NCBI GenBank assembly: GCA_025331125.1
Contig: JAOALB010000118.1
Location: forward strand, 111,590 to 175,589
Source of the DNA: Mycogone perniciosa
Lineage: Eukaryota > Ascomycota > Sordariomycetes > Hypocreales > Hypocreaceae
Direction: 5' to 3'
Length of the DNA stretch: 64,000 bases
Below, in pieces: positions 48,289 to 60,130 of the stretch. The notes beneath the pieces were generated by a model. It did not search any database, was not told the origin of the DNA, and saw only the letters and a list, made by a program, of their open reading frames with translations. Each line of letters begins with the position of its first letter. Position 1 is the first letter of the stretch. The position numbers and the translations under genes are program-made.

Positions 48289-50024
48289 GGAGGAATTGGC
48301 CAAGTTTAGACATTTTGTTGCAGGGTAGGGCGCAGAAGCTCCAATACAGAGATCGATGGTCTTGGAGAGTGACGCTGCGAATACATTAAATCGAGACTCA
48401 CCACACTCTGTCCTCTGTAACTACATCGCTAACCATTGAAGCTAGCGTTTCAACATGTTCAGCTTTGCTTCCTCTCCAATCTTCCGTCACCACATGTTCA
48501 ATCTTCGTCGTTCTGGCGTCACGCAAAGGAGGGGTACCAAGGGCCTTATGCAGTGCCACGTTTATATCACCCCAACCTTTTGGTGTGAGTTTCGAGCCAA
48601 TGAAAAGGAGGTCGAATAAAGACATTGACAAATGGATGGCCTGAGGGCGGCCCTCTCCAATGCGAGTGCATTTCTGCCGCGTGTTTCGTATGCATAGATC
48701 AGAGACATGTGAGGGAATGATTTGAGATGTGAATATGCACGATTGTTGCATCTGGTAACTGGGTTCATCCCGGTTGGAGAAGGCGGTCATCGTATACTAC
48801 GTATGCAAGTTGGGGTTCTCCTATTCATCGCCATTGCATTGTATTGGGCGATCTGGCAGGGTTATTGGGGGAGCTGCCAACGGGTTTTTTTTTTGGTTCG
48901 CCCTCGCTACTTTGTTGTTTCCATCATCTTTGGCCTAGTCATGCCATTGTATACTATAGTTATATTTCATTGAGTTCGTTCTACCTGTGTATCTGTCTAC
49001 TCATACGGCAAAAGGTGGACAATATGGCGCCCGAGAGCATCGCGTCATCGCCGAATCCACGGCGCCGACTCCGACTGCAGCGCCGTTCTTTGCCGAATCA
49101 TCCTCATCGGATTACCCGCCAACATCTCCGGACGGATCCGCGGCGGATGATGACACTCTCTCAAATTTGCACATCGAAACTTGCCGGTACTGCTGCTGCT
49201 GCTGCTGCTGCTGCTAGTGCTGCTGTGGTCATCGAGGAAGAGTCCGATACGGATGTCGAGAACGAAACGAGGCGTGAGCGCCAATATGGCGATGGAGCAA
49301 GGAGGCTGTGGATCGAGCAGCTATATCGATTTGAAGAGCAGGCTTGACGGGCTTGGATTTCTCGCTCTCAGACTGTTCACTGCATTACTGGGCCAAGAAC
49401 TGGGACCGACTGAGGAGCGGATCGGAGGATCGGGGATGCGTTTGCTCGCGTGAGGGCTGCGGGTGATAAGTGAGGCCGATCAATTGGATTTTGCCGGGGA
49501 AATGGATACTACTATACAACATCCTCTTTTCTAAGATACATTTTTCGAAGGACGTGTTTATGCTACGACGATTACGATGACATTGACGATATGGAATACG
49601 ATAGATACGAATTACGATGACGCATCTTGTTGGTACATATGTATATGGTTACTCGCTCGCCTCGTCTGACATACCACCAAGCTCCGGATCTTGTGGAAAC
49701 AGAAGCAATCTGGGAATCCAAAGCTGATATTCACCCCACTACTGATCTTTCTACAGCGTCATTAATAATTGCCCCCCAATATGTATCCATATATTAGATA
49801 GTGAATCTCTTGGCGAGGAGGAGCGGGGCAAATGTCTGTCCCCCACCTTAATGGGCCTCATCACTCCATTAGAAGAATATTCAACGTCATGATTTCACTC
49901 CATTACTCCCTCAGCGGATTTGATCTCGTCTAATCGTTTTCAAATTCATACAGTGAGATATACGTCCTGATATTACAGCATTTAGCAGGGTTTATAAGGC
50001 AGACAATTCTTTCCCACGGACATC
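48289..50024. other. intergenic region with one doubtful small ORF
   Basis: This region runs from the oxidase 3' flank to the oxidoreductase promoter. Apart from the small open frame at 49024-49347, nothing reads as coding. A GCT/CTG trinucleotide run lies at 49190-49214. The 49500-49800 part has GATACGA/TTACGATGAC-type near-repeats. Confidence 0.4.
49024..49347 (+). CDS. small hypothetical ORF with polyalanine run (doubtful)
   Basis: The frame from the ATG at 49024 encodes 107 residues: a basic N-terminal half, a polyalanine run from a GCT-type trinucleotide repeat, and an acidic-then-basic tail (EEESDTDVENETRRERQYG...LWIEQLYRFEEQA). The tail looks more protein-like than chance, but the basic half does not, and an alternative frame over the same bases (TAPTPTAAPFFAESSSSDYPP) is equally plausible, hinting at an unresolved intron. 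No known domain is present. It could equally be non-coding. Confidence 0.25.
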   Translation: MAPESIASSPNPRRRLRLQRRSLPNHPHRITRQHLRTDPRRMMTLSQICTSKLAGTAAAAAAAASAAVVIEEESDTDVENETRRERQYGDGARRLWIEQLYRFEEQA

Positions 50025-51142
50025 ATGGCATCACCAATCGGCGTGGCTATTATCGGGGGCGGCATCTTTGTCAAGACTGAGCACTTGGTATGCCTGAATC
50101 CCGAATTCCCAATTCAATTCTTAGACTCTCATAACTGACATTCGGTCACCAGCCCGCCGTTTTGAAGTCTGGCCTCCTATCCCTCAAGGCCATCTACTCA
50201 AGATCCCTCAAATCAGCCCAAGACACAGCCAGCCTCATCACAAACCCCGATGTGAAGCCAGACCTATACTCAGAAGACGCTGGCCCCGGAAAGGCATACC
50301 AGGACTTGCTGCAACGCAGTGACATCTCCGCTGTCATCCTGGCCCTGCCTATCCTCGCACAGCCTCAGTTCATCGAAGCCGCGCTCTCTGCGGGCAAACA
50401 CGTCCTCGCCGAGAAGCCCATCGCCAAGGACGTCGCTGCTGCGAAAGCCCTCATCGACACCTACAAGCGCATCTCATCCACCAACGGCAGCACTTTCGCC
50501 GTGGCTGAGAACATTCGCTTCTGGCCCAGCTTCCAGTATGCGAGCCAGGAGGCTGCCAAATTCGGCAAGGCAAACCATTTCAGCGTCCGGGTTCTGTGGC
50601 GCGTCGAAACCGAGAACAAGTATTACAAGACAGAATGGCGGCAGAAGCCCGCATATCAGGGAGGATTCCTGCTTGATTCCGGTGTCCACTGGGCGGCTGC
50701 TACGAGGTTGCTACTCATAGGAGAGGAAAACACACCGGAGACGGTCCAGGCGTTTACGCACCAGGTAAGCGAGCACTTGCCACTGATTGATACTGCCACA
50801 GCCATCATCAAGCTGCAAGCTGGAGGTACGGGAGTCTTTCAGGTCTCGCCCAGTGCGCTAGGCTCAGCGTTCGAATGGGACTTTGGGTATGAGAAGGGTA
50901 CGGTCAAAGTCGTTGGGGAGAAGGTCACTGTGAAGCCCATTGACGGCGAGGAGACGGTCAAGGAATTCGAACGAACAAGTGGCGTGAGCGAAGAAGTGGC
51001 CGCATGGGCACAGAGCTTGGTGGAAGGCAAGCCGAATCCGCTGCAGTTCCCGGAGGAGGCCATCGCGGACTTGGAGTTTATGGAGAAGTTGTTCACGAGC
51101 GGCGATGAGAATGGATCAGCGCAGAAGTATGAGCTCTTGTGA
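50025..51142 (+). CDS. Gfo/Idh/MocA-family NAD(P)-dependent oxidoreductase
   Basis: A Rossmann-fold dehydrogenase of the Gfo/Idh/MocA family, like yeast YMR315W. Exons 50025-50087 and 50153-51142 give 350 aa, the normal family length. The nucleotide-binding motif GVAIIGGGIF lies at the N-terminus, with ILALPILAQPQFIEAALSAGKHVLAEKPIA carrying the family EKP signature. LLDSGVHWAAATRLLL supplies the catalytic His region of the C-terminal alpha/beta domain. The cofactor and substrate cannot be fixed; members oxidise or reduce sugars and related polyols. The intron is 65 nt (donor GTATGC) and splits the first helix region. The gene ends 33 bp from the end of the convergent thioesterase gene. Confidence 0.92.
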
Positions 51143-51175
51143 AAAGTACAGGTGCGATAAGATGAAGAAATATAA

Positions 51176-51997
51176 TCACAGCTTGCTCGCTTGCTTTAGT
51201 ACAGCAGGACCGAGGTGAATCTTCTGCAACGCCGTCCTTAGCTGCTCACCCATGCCATCCTTGTGCGGTCTGCCTGTCGCCCGTTCGACAAAGACATGGA
51301 CAAACTCGCCCACAGCCTTGACCTCATCCAGGCCCTTCTCAAAGAGGGCCACCTCGTAAGTGACACTTGACTTACCCAACTTGACGACCCGGACGCCGAC
51401 TTCAGCTATGGCTGGGTAAGCAAGGGAGGCAAGGAAGTCCGTGTGAGAATGCACGACCAGGCCATACTGGGACGAGCTAGGAGGATGGACGCCGCAGTGC
51501 TCAATCAGATATCCATTTACGGCAGAGTCAAATCTACAGCCAGGTTTCCGATGAAGATTGATCAGTAAACAAACAAAAAGCCCACGGAGGGGTGTATCGG
51601 CATCGAGACCCAGTGAAGCTTACAGGAAGTTGTACACCGAGTTGTTCATATGATCGTACATGTCATTATCGTTCCTGTGGCACAGAAAGAAAAACAAGGT
51701 TAATAACAGCTTCCCCATGTTTTACGAAGTGCTGAAACAGAACCCTCGGCTCTCGTACCAATCACCGCGCCCAGAGAGCCCCTCAAAAGTGCCAGATCTA
51801 AGCCACAGATGAGTCCGAATTTGGACACTGGATAGATACTGGACTGTCGGCACTGTCGGAGACACAGCCAAACCTTGGCCAAGTTTTCGGATTTAAAGGG
51901 CGTAAGGGAGGGGTGTGGAAAGTTACCATCTCGTCCGATACTCTAAAATGTACGGGTAATCTTGGCGCTTGCGCGTCTTGAGTTCATCAACACCCAT
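51176..51997 (-). CDS. hotdog-fold acyl-CoA thioesterase (4HBT family)
   Basis: A small thioesterase-superfamily protein that probably hydrolyses acyl-CoA-type thioesters. Exons on the minus strand, 51997-51927, 51674-51624 and 51533-51176, give 159 aa, the normal single-hotdog length. The first exon encodes MGVDELKTRKRQDYPYILEY; the joined first and second exons give TRWNDNDMYDHMNNSVYNFLF, the typical active-site loop (Asp and His/Asn around NDMYDHMNN). Later blocks are HSHTDFLASLAYPAIAEVGVRVVKLGKSSVTYEVALFEKG and VGEFVHVFVERATGRP. The first intron (252 nt) is long for this window; its ends are GTAACT and CACAG. The natural substrate is unknown. It diverges from the pseudouridine synthase at 52453 across about 455 bp. 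Confidence 0.9.
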
Positions 51998-52452
51998 GGC
52001 GTGTGTATGTGTGTGTGTGTGCGTTCCCCTTCGGAGTAACGATCTCGGAGTATACACGAAGAAGGTAAACGCAAACGAGATCAAGCTGGGCACCCAAGAT
52101 TTGAGGCTTGGAGGCTATCAATGATAGGGGGGCGACGACTTCTCGCTTCGGAGCAGCACGAGTACTCGTACCAAAGATTCAACAAATCCTGTGAGAGTTC
52201 CCAATGCATTCCGGAGACACCAGGAGCCATGGCTGAAGCGCCGATCGGTGCGTCCGGGATGACTGTCAGGCCGGAGCGGAGCTATAATTCCCCGTCGTGT
52301 CATCCCACTATACTGCCGTGTTTGACCGCCTAATTTTCTATTGCCCCTCGTTTGAGTGCATCTGATGGAGGTGACACAACAAACAGATCGCGACTTTGTG
52401 CGAAGAGGGCTGCGGTTGGCTTGGATAGCTGAATTGAGTGATCCCGAGGCCG

Positions 52453-54069
52453 ATGGTCTTTCAGGCAACTTCGAGATACTTCGGCAAACTTGTATATAGC
52501 AGAGCCTTTACGATGACGGTCCCTACCATTATTGCCCCCGCCACCGCAGCCGTCGCCACTGACCTGCCCGAAGCATCGCCGGATGCGACACTGCAGCAAT
52601 CCACAGCTAGCGACAAGGCCGAGAAGGCGAAGAAGAAGAGGTCGGGCAAGAAGGACAAGATCGCTATCCCCGATGACAACGAGGTTCTCATCACGCCCGC
52701 TGGCGACATCTGGCCTCGACCGTACTACTTCGAGGACGACCTGCGGCGCGTCCGCCCGTATCATTTCACGTACAATACATACTGCAAGGAGCGATGGCGC
52801 GGTCGCACTCTGATAGACATCTTCGAGTCCGAGTTTCGAGACCGGCCGGTCGAGTACTACAGGAACTCCATGGTGACAGGGGATATATATGTCAATGGCA
52901 AGCGGGTTGGCCCCGACTACGTTGTACGAAACGGTGATATGATATCGCACACTCTGCATCGTCATGAGCCACCTGTGACAGCCGATCCTATTGGCATTGT
53001 TCATGAGGACGATGACATTATTGTGATAAACAAACCCTCGGGAGTGCCGGTACATCCAGCTGGGAGGTACAACTTCAATTCTGTCATTGAGATCATGATT
53101 GCCGATAGGGGGAAGGGTTTCATGCCGTACCCGTGCAACAGACTGGATCGCCTGACAAGTGGCATCATGTTCATTGCCAAGAGTGTCAAGGCCGCCGAAG
53201 CCATGGCCATTAAGATCAGGGGGCGAACAGTAAGAAAAGAATACCTTGCGCGCGTTGTTGGCCACTTTCCCGATGGCGAAGTCGTCTGCGATCAGCCCAT
53301 CTTACAAATCTCACCGAAGCTCGGACTGAACCGCATTCGTGCCAATGGCAAAGCGGCTCGCACAGTCTTCAAACGTCTGGCCTATTATCCACCGCGGGAC
53401 GGGGATGCCGACGCGCCTGCTGTGCTGGCCGAGGACGGACGGCCCCCGACGCCGAACAATGCAGATGGGCGAGGCGAAGAAGAGCGGCACAAGCCCTGGC
53501 TGAATAAGAAGGGATACTCCATCGTGCGATGCCTGCCCGTGACAGGGCGGACGCACCAGTTGCGCGTGCACCTGCAGTACCTTGGCCACCCTATCCAGAA
53601 CGACCCCATCTACGCCAACCAGCGAGTCTGGGGGTTCAACCTCGGACAAGCAGATGTTGACGGATCACAAAACTCAGACGAGGACGTCATAAGTCGGTTA
53701 TCCCGCATGGGCAAGGACGAAGTCGCCGAAGCCGTTGTCTACTACGACGAAATGGTAGACAGGTACGAGAAGCGACGAGCAGAGAAGATGACAGGCGAGC
53801 TATGCGACGTGTGCCAAACACCGCTCTACTCAGACCCAGGCAGTCACGAACTGTCGCTCTGGCTGCATAGTCTCCGGTACGAGGATGCTGATGGGAGCTG
53901 GACATATACGAGCCCGCTGCCGAAGTGGGCACTGCCTCCCAAGGGCATGAGTGGCCCGACGACGGTGGGGGGACTGGAGGAGTTGGTGAAAGCTGTGAAG
54001 GGTGAGAACCCTGAGATATCATCACAGGCACTGGCAGAGGCAAAACAAGTGACGGATGACGTATCATAG
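52453..54069 (+). CDS. PUS9: RluA-type tRNA pseudouridine synthase (PUS9/RIB2-like)
   Basis: Converts uridine to pseudouridine, most likely at position 32 of tRNAs. Intronless, 538 aa from the ATG at 52453. A lysine-rich region (KAEKAKKKRSGKKDK) precedes the S4-like and catalytic parts. Family blocks are PRPYYFEDDLRRVRPYHFTYNTYCKERWRGR, VVRNGDMISHTLHRHEPPV, IIVINKPSGVPVHPAGRYNFNS, and catalytic Asp232 in NRLDRLTSG, then the GRTHQLRVHLQYLGHPI substrate-binding block. No deaminase domain follows, so it is like Pus9 rather than the Rib2 fusion. A second in-frame ATG lies at 52513; residues 1-20 are basic/aromatic and lack acidic residues, like a mitochondrial presequence. Dual cytosolic and mitochondrial products from the two starts are possible. 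Confidence 0.92.
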   Translation: MVFQATSRYFGKLVYSRAFTMTVPTIIAPATAAVATDLPEASPDATLQQSTASDKAEKAKKKRSGKKDKIAIPDDNEVLITPAGDIWPRPYYFEDDLRRVRPYHFTYNTYCKERWRGRTLIDIFESEFRDRPVEYYRNSMVTGDIYVNGKRVGPDYVVRNGDMISHTLHRHEPPVTADPIGIVHEDDDIIVINKPSGVPVHPAGRYNFNSVIEIMIADRGKGFMPYPCNRLDRLTSGIMFIAKSVKAAEAMAIKIRGRTVRKEYLARVVGHFPDGEVVCDQPILQISPKLGLNRIRANGKAARTVFKRLAYYPPRDGDADAPAVLAEDGRPPTPNNADGRGEEERHKPWLNKKGYSIVRCLPVTGRTHQLRVHLQYLGHPIQNDPIYANQRVWGFNLGQADVDGSQNSDEDVISRLSRMGKDEVAEAVVYYDEMVDRYEKRRAEKMTGELCDVCQTPLYSDPGSHELSLWLHSLRYEDADGSWTYTSPLPKWALPPKGMSGPTTVGGLEELVKAVKGENPEISSQALAEAKQVTDDVS

Positions 54070-57000
54070 CCAAATAGCAATCATTCCAAACTACACTTTC
54101 GGGATCTCTCTCTTTAAGTGGGCGATACAAGATCCGAGGAAGCAGCCGAGCAATGTCCCATCGGTTTGAACCCTAAAGATCAAGCGAGAGGTAAGGGGAT
54201 GGAGAGAAAGAAAGCAGCAACATTATGACGACGAGGACGGCAGTCCTTGGTTTCGGTTTGGTTGGGCCAACTCAAAATGAAATCTCACACCCCTCTTGTC
54301 TCATGCAGCTTTCACGGGCAGGCATAGAAGAGTGGCAAGCTGCCACTTCATATCGTATTGAACCACTCATTTTCTCAATGAACAATCAAGACGCATCTCA
54401 ATCAACAAAGCATCCTCATCACGACCTATTCATCGACCAACACAAAATAGTCAGAGGGCGCAACTACGACCCAACACCTTGTCTGGACTCTGGCTATCCC
54501 GACTCTCAACCGACATACAACAAACACGACATGTGAATACTACTTTGCCTTTCACTCAACCAACTCAATCCGAAGTAAGTTCGTAAACCAATATCCCTGA
54601 TTGGCGAGGCCGATTTCCGTCCTGATAGCCCCAGTATTACATACCTACCCAGTTGGCCCGCTGGGAAAGAAAGCAGCGGGTGTTGCAAATTCCCCGCGAC
54701 TCCGTGGGACTAAAACACGCCTTTCTTAGGTACTAAACCAAGATTGAAACCGGAAAGCGGACCCAGTAGTGGTATTAGCTCAGGGTGAGAAGTGTGAATT
54801 TCGAGATAGCCCGCCGACTAAAGCCCAACGGTATGTTGATCTAGGCCCCCAAGCCGAGTGCCCCGTCTGCCCCGACTCACCGCGCGAGCGAACACTAGAG
54901 TAATAGTCCTTTGCGCCGCCAGCGGACATATGAGGAGAGGCGGTGCTAAAAATCAGCCCAAGAATGTCTCGGAATATTCTGGAGCTATGGAAGTCGAGGA
55001 CTATTAGCACCAAAACTGCCCCAAAAAAAGGTGGCTGCTTGTCTAAGGCAGTAGGAGTCAAGTGAATTGCAGACTTCCAATGACAAATACACTGGATGAA
55101 GCAGTAGCAGTAGCAGTAGCAAAAAAAGCCACCAAAAGAAAAACGCTGGCATACCTCCCACGGACCAGCTCCCCAACCTGCTGCCAAGGTACGGCACGGC
55201 ATCTCTTGTTAGGGAGGGGATGGATGACATGGTATTTCCCGAGTACCTGCTGTCGGCCTCGGGAAATGGAAAAAAGGTGTTGCTCATCTGCAGCTCTCGT
55301 GGTGTTTTGTTACGCTCTGCAGCTTCTAGTTTTAATGGCAACTACCGAAACGATTCAATCACCGATCCAATACGAGGATACGACACGGAGAATCAAGTGC
55401 CTTTTCAGAGGAGGTGAGGTGAGGTGAGGGAGGGAGAGAACGCCCTCTGCTACGAGTGGCTACCCGAGACGTTCTCCCTACGTGCATATGGGCGTATGTC
55501 GGCGCGAGAGCGGAGCAGTGTGTAAGTTGGTGAAGGTGTGCGCACTGGCCACACGTAAATCTTCGGTGGTTAATGCAGGGGATGAGACAAGAAGGAAAAA
55601 CAGCTGTCATCTGTTGTTGTCCGCTCTGGAGACGCCGTATCCGTAGATCCCCGTTGTAATCTGCGATGCGTGACCGTTGGTTGGGCTGGGGCTAGCGGAC
55701 ACTAGGTGGACCATAGCCAACTGGCCTTTGCTAGAGGCACCGTCCTGATCGGAAACATGCGGAGCCGCTCTCGTAGATTTTTTAAAGAGTTTTTCTTGTT
55801 GCATTTAAACTTGGTCCCGACGAAACTCTCCGGTAAGGAATTTGGATCGGTCCATTCCTGTTATAGAACCGGTCGAAAGCGAAAACAGAACAAGTGAGTA
55901 GCAGAATGAGGGTAAAACGGAAGCTGTTGTGCGCTGTGAGTTGTCTGCTGGAATCCTGCTTGGCGTCACTTTTTCCTCTTTGGTATTCCCACTAGTGATC
56001 CATCGTAATTGAGGATGGCGGCGCAAAATCGTTCTTCGATACGTACCGGACGACGCCGAGCTGAACCTCGACGGGTGGCAGACCGATTTCGCCTTCTTTG
56101 CATCATAATCAGACAACAAGCCTGAAGGAGGTTCCCACTCGGCCGCACCGGATTGGAGGCGAACAAACTGGCAGATCTGGAACAATGCGCCTGGGTGATT
56201 TTGAAGTTCCAGAAGCCCAAGGAAGCATATTTCCTGCCAAGGTCCCCTGGGTTGGAATGGTGGCGGCATAACATGCTTTTGCATTAGCAGGGTCACGGCT
56301 TCTGGCTGTGTCTCGTATCCCGCCAACACGCCACTGTGATTGATGGATTCGTGGGATTGGAAGGATTTATTGATTATGCCTTTTGCCTAGATCGGGGGGG
56401 ATGTCAGTTTGGCGAGTTTCTTGCGTCCGCACGGCACTTACCTGGTGCTGTAGATACTCTAGATGCAAGTGTTAGGCGTACCCTTTCACAGACGTGGCTC
56501 AGCTAGGTGGACACCCCCAAAGATCCATGTAGGTACATAGTAGTACTGTGTACGACGTAGTAGTAGCAGCAGTGTCTGTAGGACTTTTTCAATGGATTCA
56601 TCAACGGGAGGCAAAATCCAGGCCAGGTCCCTGTTCGCTCTAGCCTCCATCTCTTGTCAAAGAACCAGAGTGCTGGGTCTGTGCTGGTTGGGCTGCATGG
56701 AGCCTGAATGTTTCACACTTTGGTACCTGGGCTGGTCGAGATGTAGTATGATAGGATAGGGGAGAAGCAGATCTATGGTAGGCCAGGGTGTAAGCCTTGC
56801 ATTGTACTCGTAGATACGAGAAATGATTCCATGTAGGATGATATATGAGACTGTGCAAATATCCGAATGTCCATGAGTATTAATAAAGGCCAATGAAAGG
56901 CGATGACCACTCACAAAACGATGCTGGCAACCAATCCTTGCGACTTCCTCTCCACCTTTCCCCTCTGCAGAATGAACCCTTGTTTGCAGCCAGGTCCGGG

Positions 57001-60000
57001 GGTTGAGCTGAGACACGACCAATGCAAATGAGCAACAGACAGAAGGAGAATAAAAATAAAAAGCAATGACGCATGCATGCATCCAACAGACTGCGAGGGA
57101 GCTGCCGGCCCTGTGGCTCGTAGACATTGATAGAATGTCTCATCTGACAGTTCATCAAAACTGCCGTTGATGACGCCGCGTTGTTGTGCACCTCGTATCT
57201 ACTCGTACACCGTATGGAATACTCGTACTTGCAAGCGGTATGCGGAGGATGTACTCCGAACACCAATTCACACACGAGATGCGGACAAAGCACTCGTACG
57301 ATATTACAGTCAATAGATACTCCGTACTTCGTAGGAGTACGAGTATGTACGAGTATGCAGTGAGCGGGAAGCCAGTGGCTAAATGTGTTTTGGGCGGGTT
57401 AGCATTGGCGCTGAAGAGAGTCCCTGAAAAGCCCCCGTTCATCCAGTCCAGTGTCCAACGTCCCACGAGGCAACAGGGAGCCGTCTGAGATGTCCGTCGG
57501 AAGCGCGGCGCGGCTCCCAACTGCCACGCGCCGCCCTTGTCTCGAAAGCCACAACACCTTCGGATTCGCTTCAAGGTCTCAGCACAATTGGGCATTGGCC
57601 TGGGCAGCAGAGAGGGATTTGATGGAGGGCTGAGCCGGGAGGCGGGAAATGTGCGAGCAAGGTGCGAAATAGCCCGGGCCACCCTCCGAGCATGAGCAAT
57701 GGCAGTTGACAGCCTCGTCAGACATCGGCCATTATGACGGCGTCTCCCCGCAGTCTCGGTCGTTTGCGTTTTTGCTTCAGCTGCTTTTAGCGAAGCCGGG
57801 GGGGGGTTGTATCCATCCTCCCAGGGCAGCGCTTAGGCGACTCGCAAATTGGCGATAATCTCGACGAACCGGACCGTTTCTGGAACAGCAGGATGTCCCT
57901 TGGTACCCCAATTCTGAGGTGACAGGCGTTCCGAATGGTGCCAACCGCGTCAGAGACAGATTTGAGGGCCCCGCTAGCCCCTCCAGACCAGGCCAAAGCC
58001 GGATAGGATCTGTCCAGACATGGAGGATAAGGGAATTCGAGGTCTCGAGGCTTTTAGAAGAGTGAGTAATCAATCGTAGCAGAAAAAAGCCTAATAGTGA
58101 CGGCATCCGCCAACCTTGGCAAGTCAATCTAAGACTACTGCTTTCAAACGGACTGGAGGAAAACAGAGTGGCAAACAGTATCGACAAAGTTTAGTCTATT
58201 GCTGGGAGAGAAAAGAAAAACAAAAGACGAGTTGGAATTTGCCGTCATCGAGGGAAGAGAACATGAACATGTGATCACAGCTGATGAGGTTGGAAGGGAA
58301 GGAGCATCTCGACTGTTCTTGACAGTACTTCGTAGTACTCTGTAGTATTCATCAGAAGTACTTAGGTACCTACCGCGCGCCTAATTAAGCCGCTTTAGGA
58401 AATCGGTCGGGCCGGAATTCGGACCAATACTCCAGCAAAGGCTTTATTAATACCCTGATGAAGGTTGAAAAGAGGCTTCTGCAAAAAGATAGTCTTGTTT
58501 GTTGTTGTTGTTGTAAGCGAGGTGCTGGCTATTTCCGATGTTGGTAAACTGCCTCTCGGTTGGTGCTGTCCGAAACTAACATTCTTGCGATGGTAGTATT
58601 GATACCACGTGGGTGCCACTATAACAGAAAACTCGTCAGGAGACCAATCAGACATCAATTGGTCAATTAGTCAAACAATAGATATCTTCTCAAAAGTATA
58701 TTCGTCCATTGGCAGTGGCGTAGCATTGCGTCATCTATACATGAACACAAGTGGAAAAGGAATTGTATCAATATAATATGTGTTTGTGCTGAGGACTACC
58801 GGATGGGCGATGTGACATGGAGGATTCCAAGCCGTCGGCAGAAGACGCAGCAATGGCCTCCAGCTCCGATCCCGATCCAATTGTATAACAGTATTACGGA
58901 GCAAAATGCAATCGAACTCCATCCCCGATTCAAGCTAGTGAGTGCTAGGAGGATTACTTCGTAGTTCGTAGTTCGTAGCAGTAGTAGTAGTAGCAGCAGT
59001 AGTAGTAGTAGCAGCAGTAGTAGTAGTTACGAGTACGGAGTAGTAGTTGAGCCGGCGCCCTCCCAGCTCATCCGCGTAAGGAGCATTTCTGTATGGAGCA
59101 TGGGAGAAGCATAGCGTGAGCGTCTGATATGATCATACCTAATACTATTAACTCGTTGCTATGTCTATTGTCAGTCGAATGAATGCGGAACAGCTGGTGT
59201 CAACAGACGCATACGGCAGTCCAAGGTGGCGGTTCTACCGGGTACGGAGCACCGTGCCTGATACTGTAGGAATGCCCACTCAGCTTTGCCCCGGTCCGAA
59301 CATCAACGGGCCTCGGATGGGCCTCTGATAGGCGCAGGTTCATACGCAACTCCTGGACGCCACAGCTTGGGAGTTACGTATACTACTGGTATGTATGTGC
59401 AACTTTCCAGTATGTACGAGTGCTCCGTACGGAGTACATACGTCGAAGTTTAAGCAAGCGGCGGCAACTTGTGTACTCGTACTATACTGTGCACCGGTAC
59501 TTACCTTACCCGCTAACCTCAGCCACACCACACCTGCGTACGAGTTACTACTCCAAGCAGCCGCCGTCGCTGATACGCCCACCCCCTCTGGTCAGTGCAG
59601 GGTGGCTTCAGAGGTACGTACCAAGGCTCAGGTACCTGTACGTACGGCCGACGGCCAGTCAAGTGGCCCCACACTACAGCTTAGAGACTGGACTCTGAGG
59701 TTGCTTCTGGGCTGGATGTTAATATGTATAAGGCATCATGTCCGTCTTCTGCCTCAATCCACTTTTCATGATCTCCCCAAGTCCTTCTGTGCCCTTAATT
59801 CATCTACCCGTCTCCCTCTTGAGTCGCCTGGATCGATCTGGATAAGAGCACACGGCTGCTGCTCTCGATCTGGTGCTGCTCTGTCTGTATACGCTTCGCT
59901 CGCTGGTCGGCATCAACACAATTCACCACTCGATACCGTCTCATCGACAGCTTACCATTCTCCACAATCCCGCCATATAGCAGGCATTCGCTCGTCTCGC

Positions 60001-60130
60001 CCAAGCCCTGCTCCTCCTTGTCCTTCCGTCGGCACTTCGTCGCTAATTCATAACCCTTACCGGGACTCGCCTTCGCCAAAATCAACACTTCCGCCATTGC
60101 CCCGTATCGTCATACTTTCTCCCATCTAAG
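54070..60130. other. large spacer, about 6 kb, no gene recognised
   Basis: Between the pseudouridine synthase and the bZIP gene I find no credible protein. Open stretches at 54780-55202, 55805-56329 and 57155-57682 (minus) and 59395-60129 (plus) lack domains and are compositionally strange. The segment holds many GTAC-type motifs (56540, 57300-57360, 58330, 59035, 59420) and a trinucleotide repeat at about 58960-59048. Positions 59700-60130 are CT-rich and are probably the bZIP gene's leader. Confidence 0.45.
58981..59048. repeat. compound GTA/GCA trinucleotide repeat
   Basis: Two exact copies of an 18-bp unit (GTAGTAGTAGTAGCAGCA, 58981-58998 and 58999-59016) and a partial third copy are visible, flanked by GTAGTTC units on the left and TACGAGTACGGAGTAG on the right. 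Confidence 0.9.

Noticed and set aside
55805..56329. A 174-codon open stretch on the minus strand
   Set aside because: There is no domain, no similarity I recognise, and poor agreement with the codon pattern of neighbouring genes.
58981..59048. Possible CRISPR-like array or satellite
   Set aside because: The units are contiguous trinucleotide repeats without spacers, and the genome is eukaryotic; it is a simple compound microsatellite.
59395..60129. A 244-codon open stretch immediately before the bZIP gene
   Set aside because: Its product is Ser/Pro/Leu-rich translation of pyrimidine-rich DNA. It ends one base before the bZIP start codon and is most likely the leader region.
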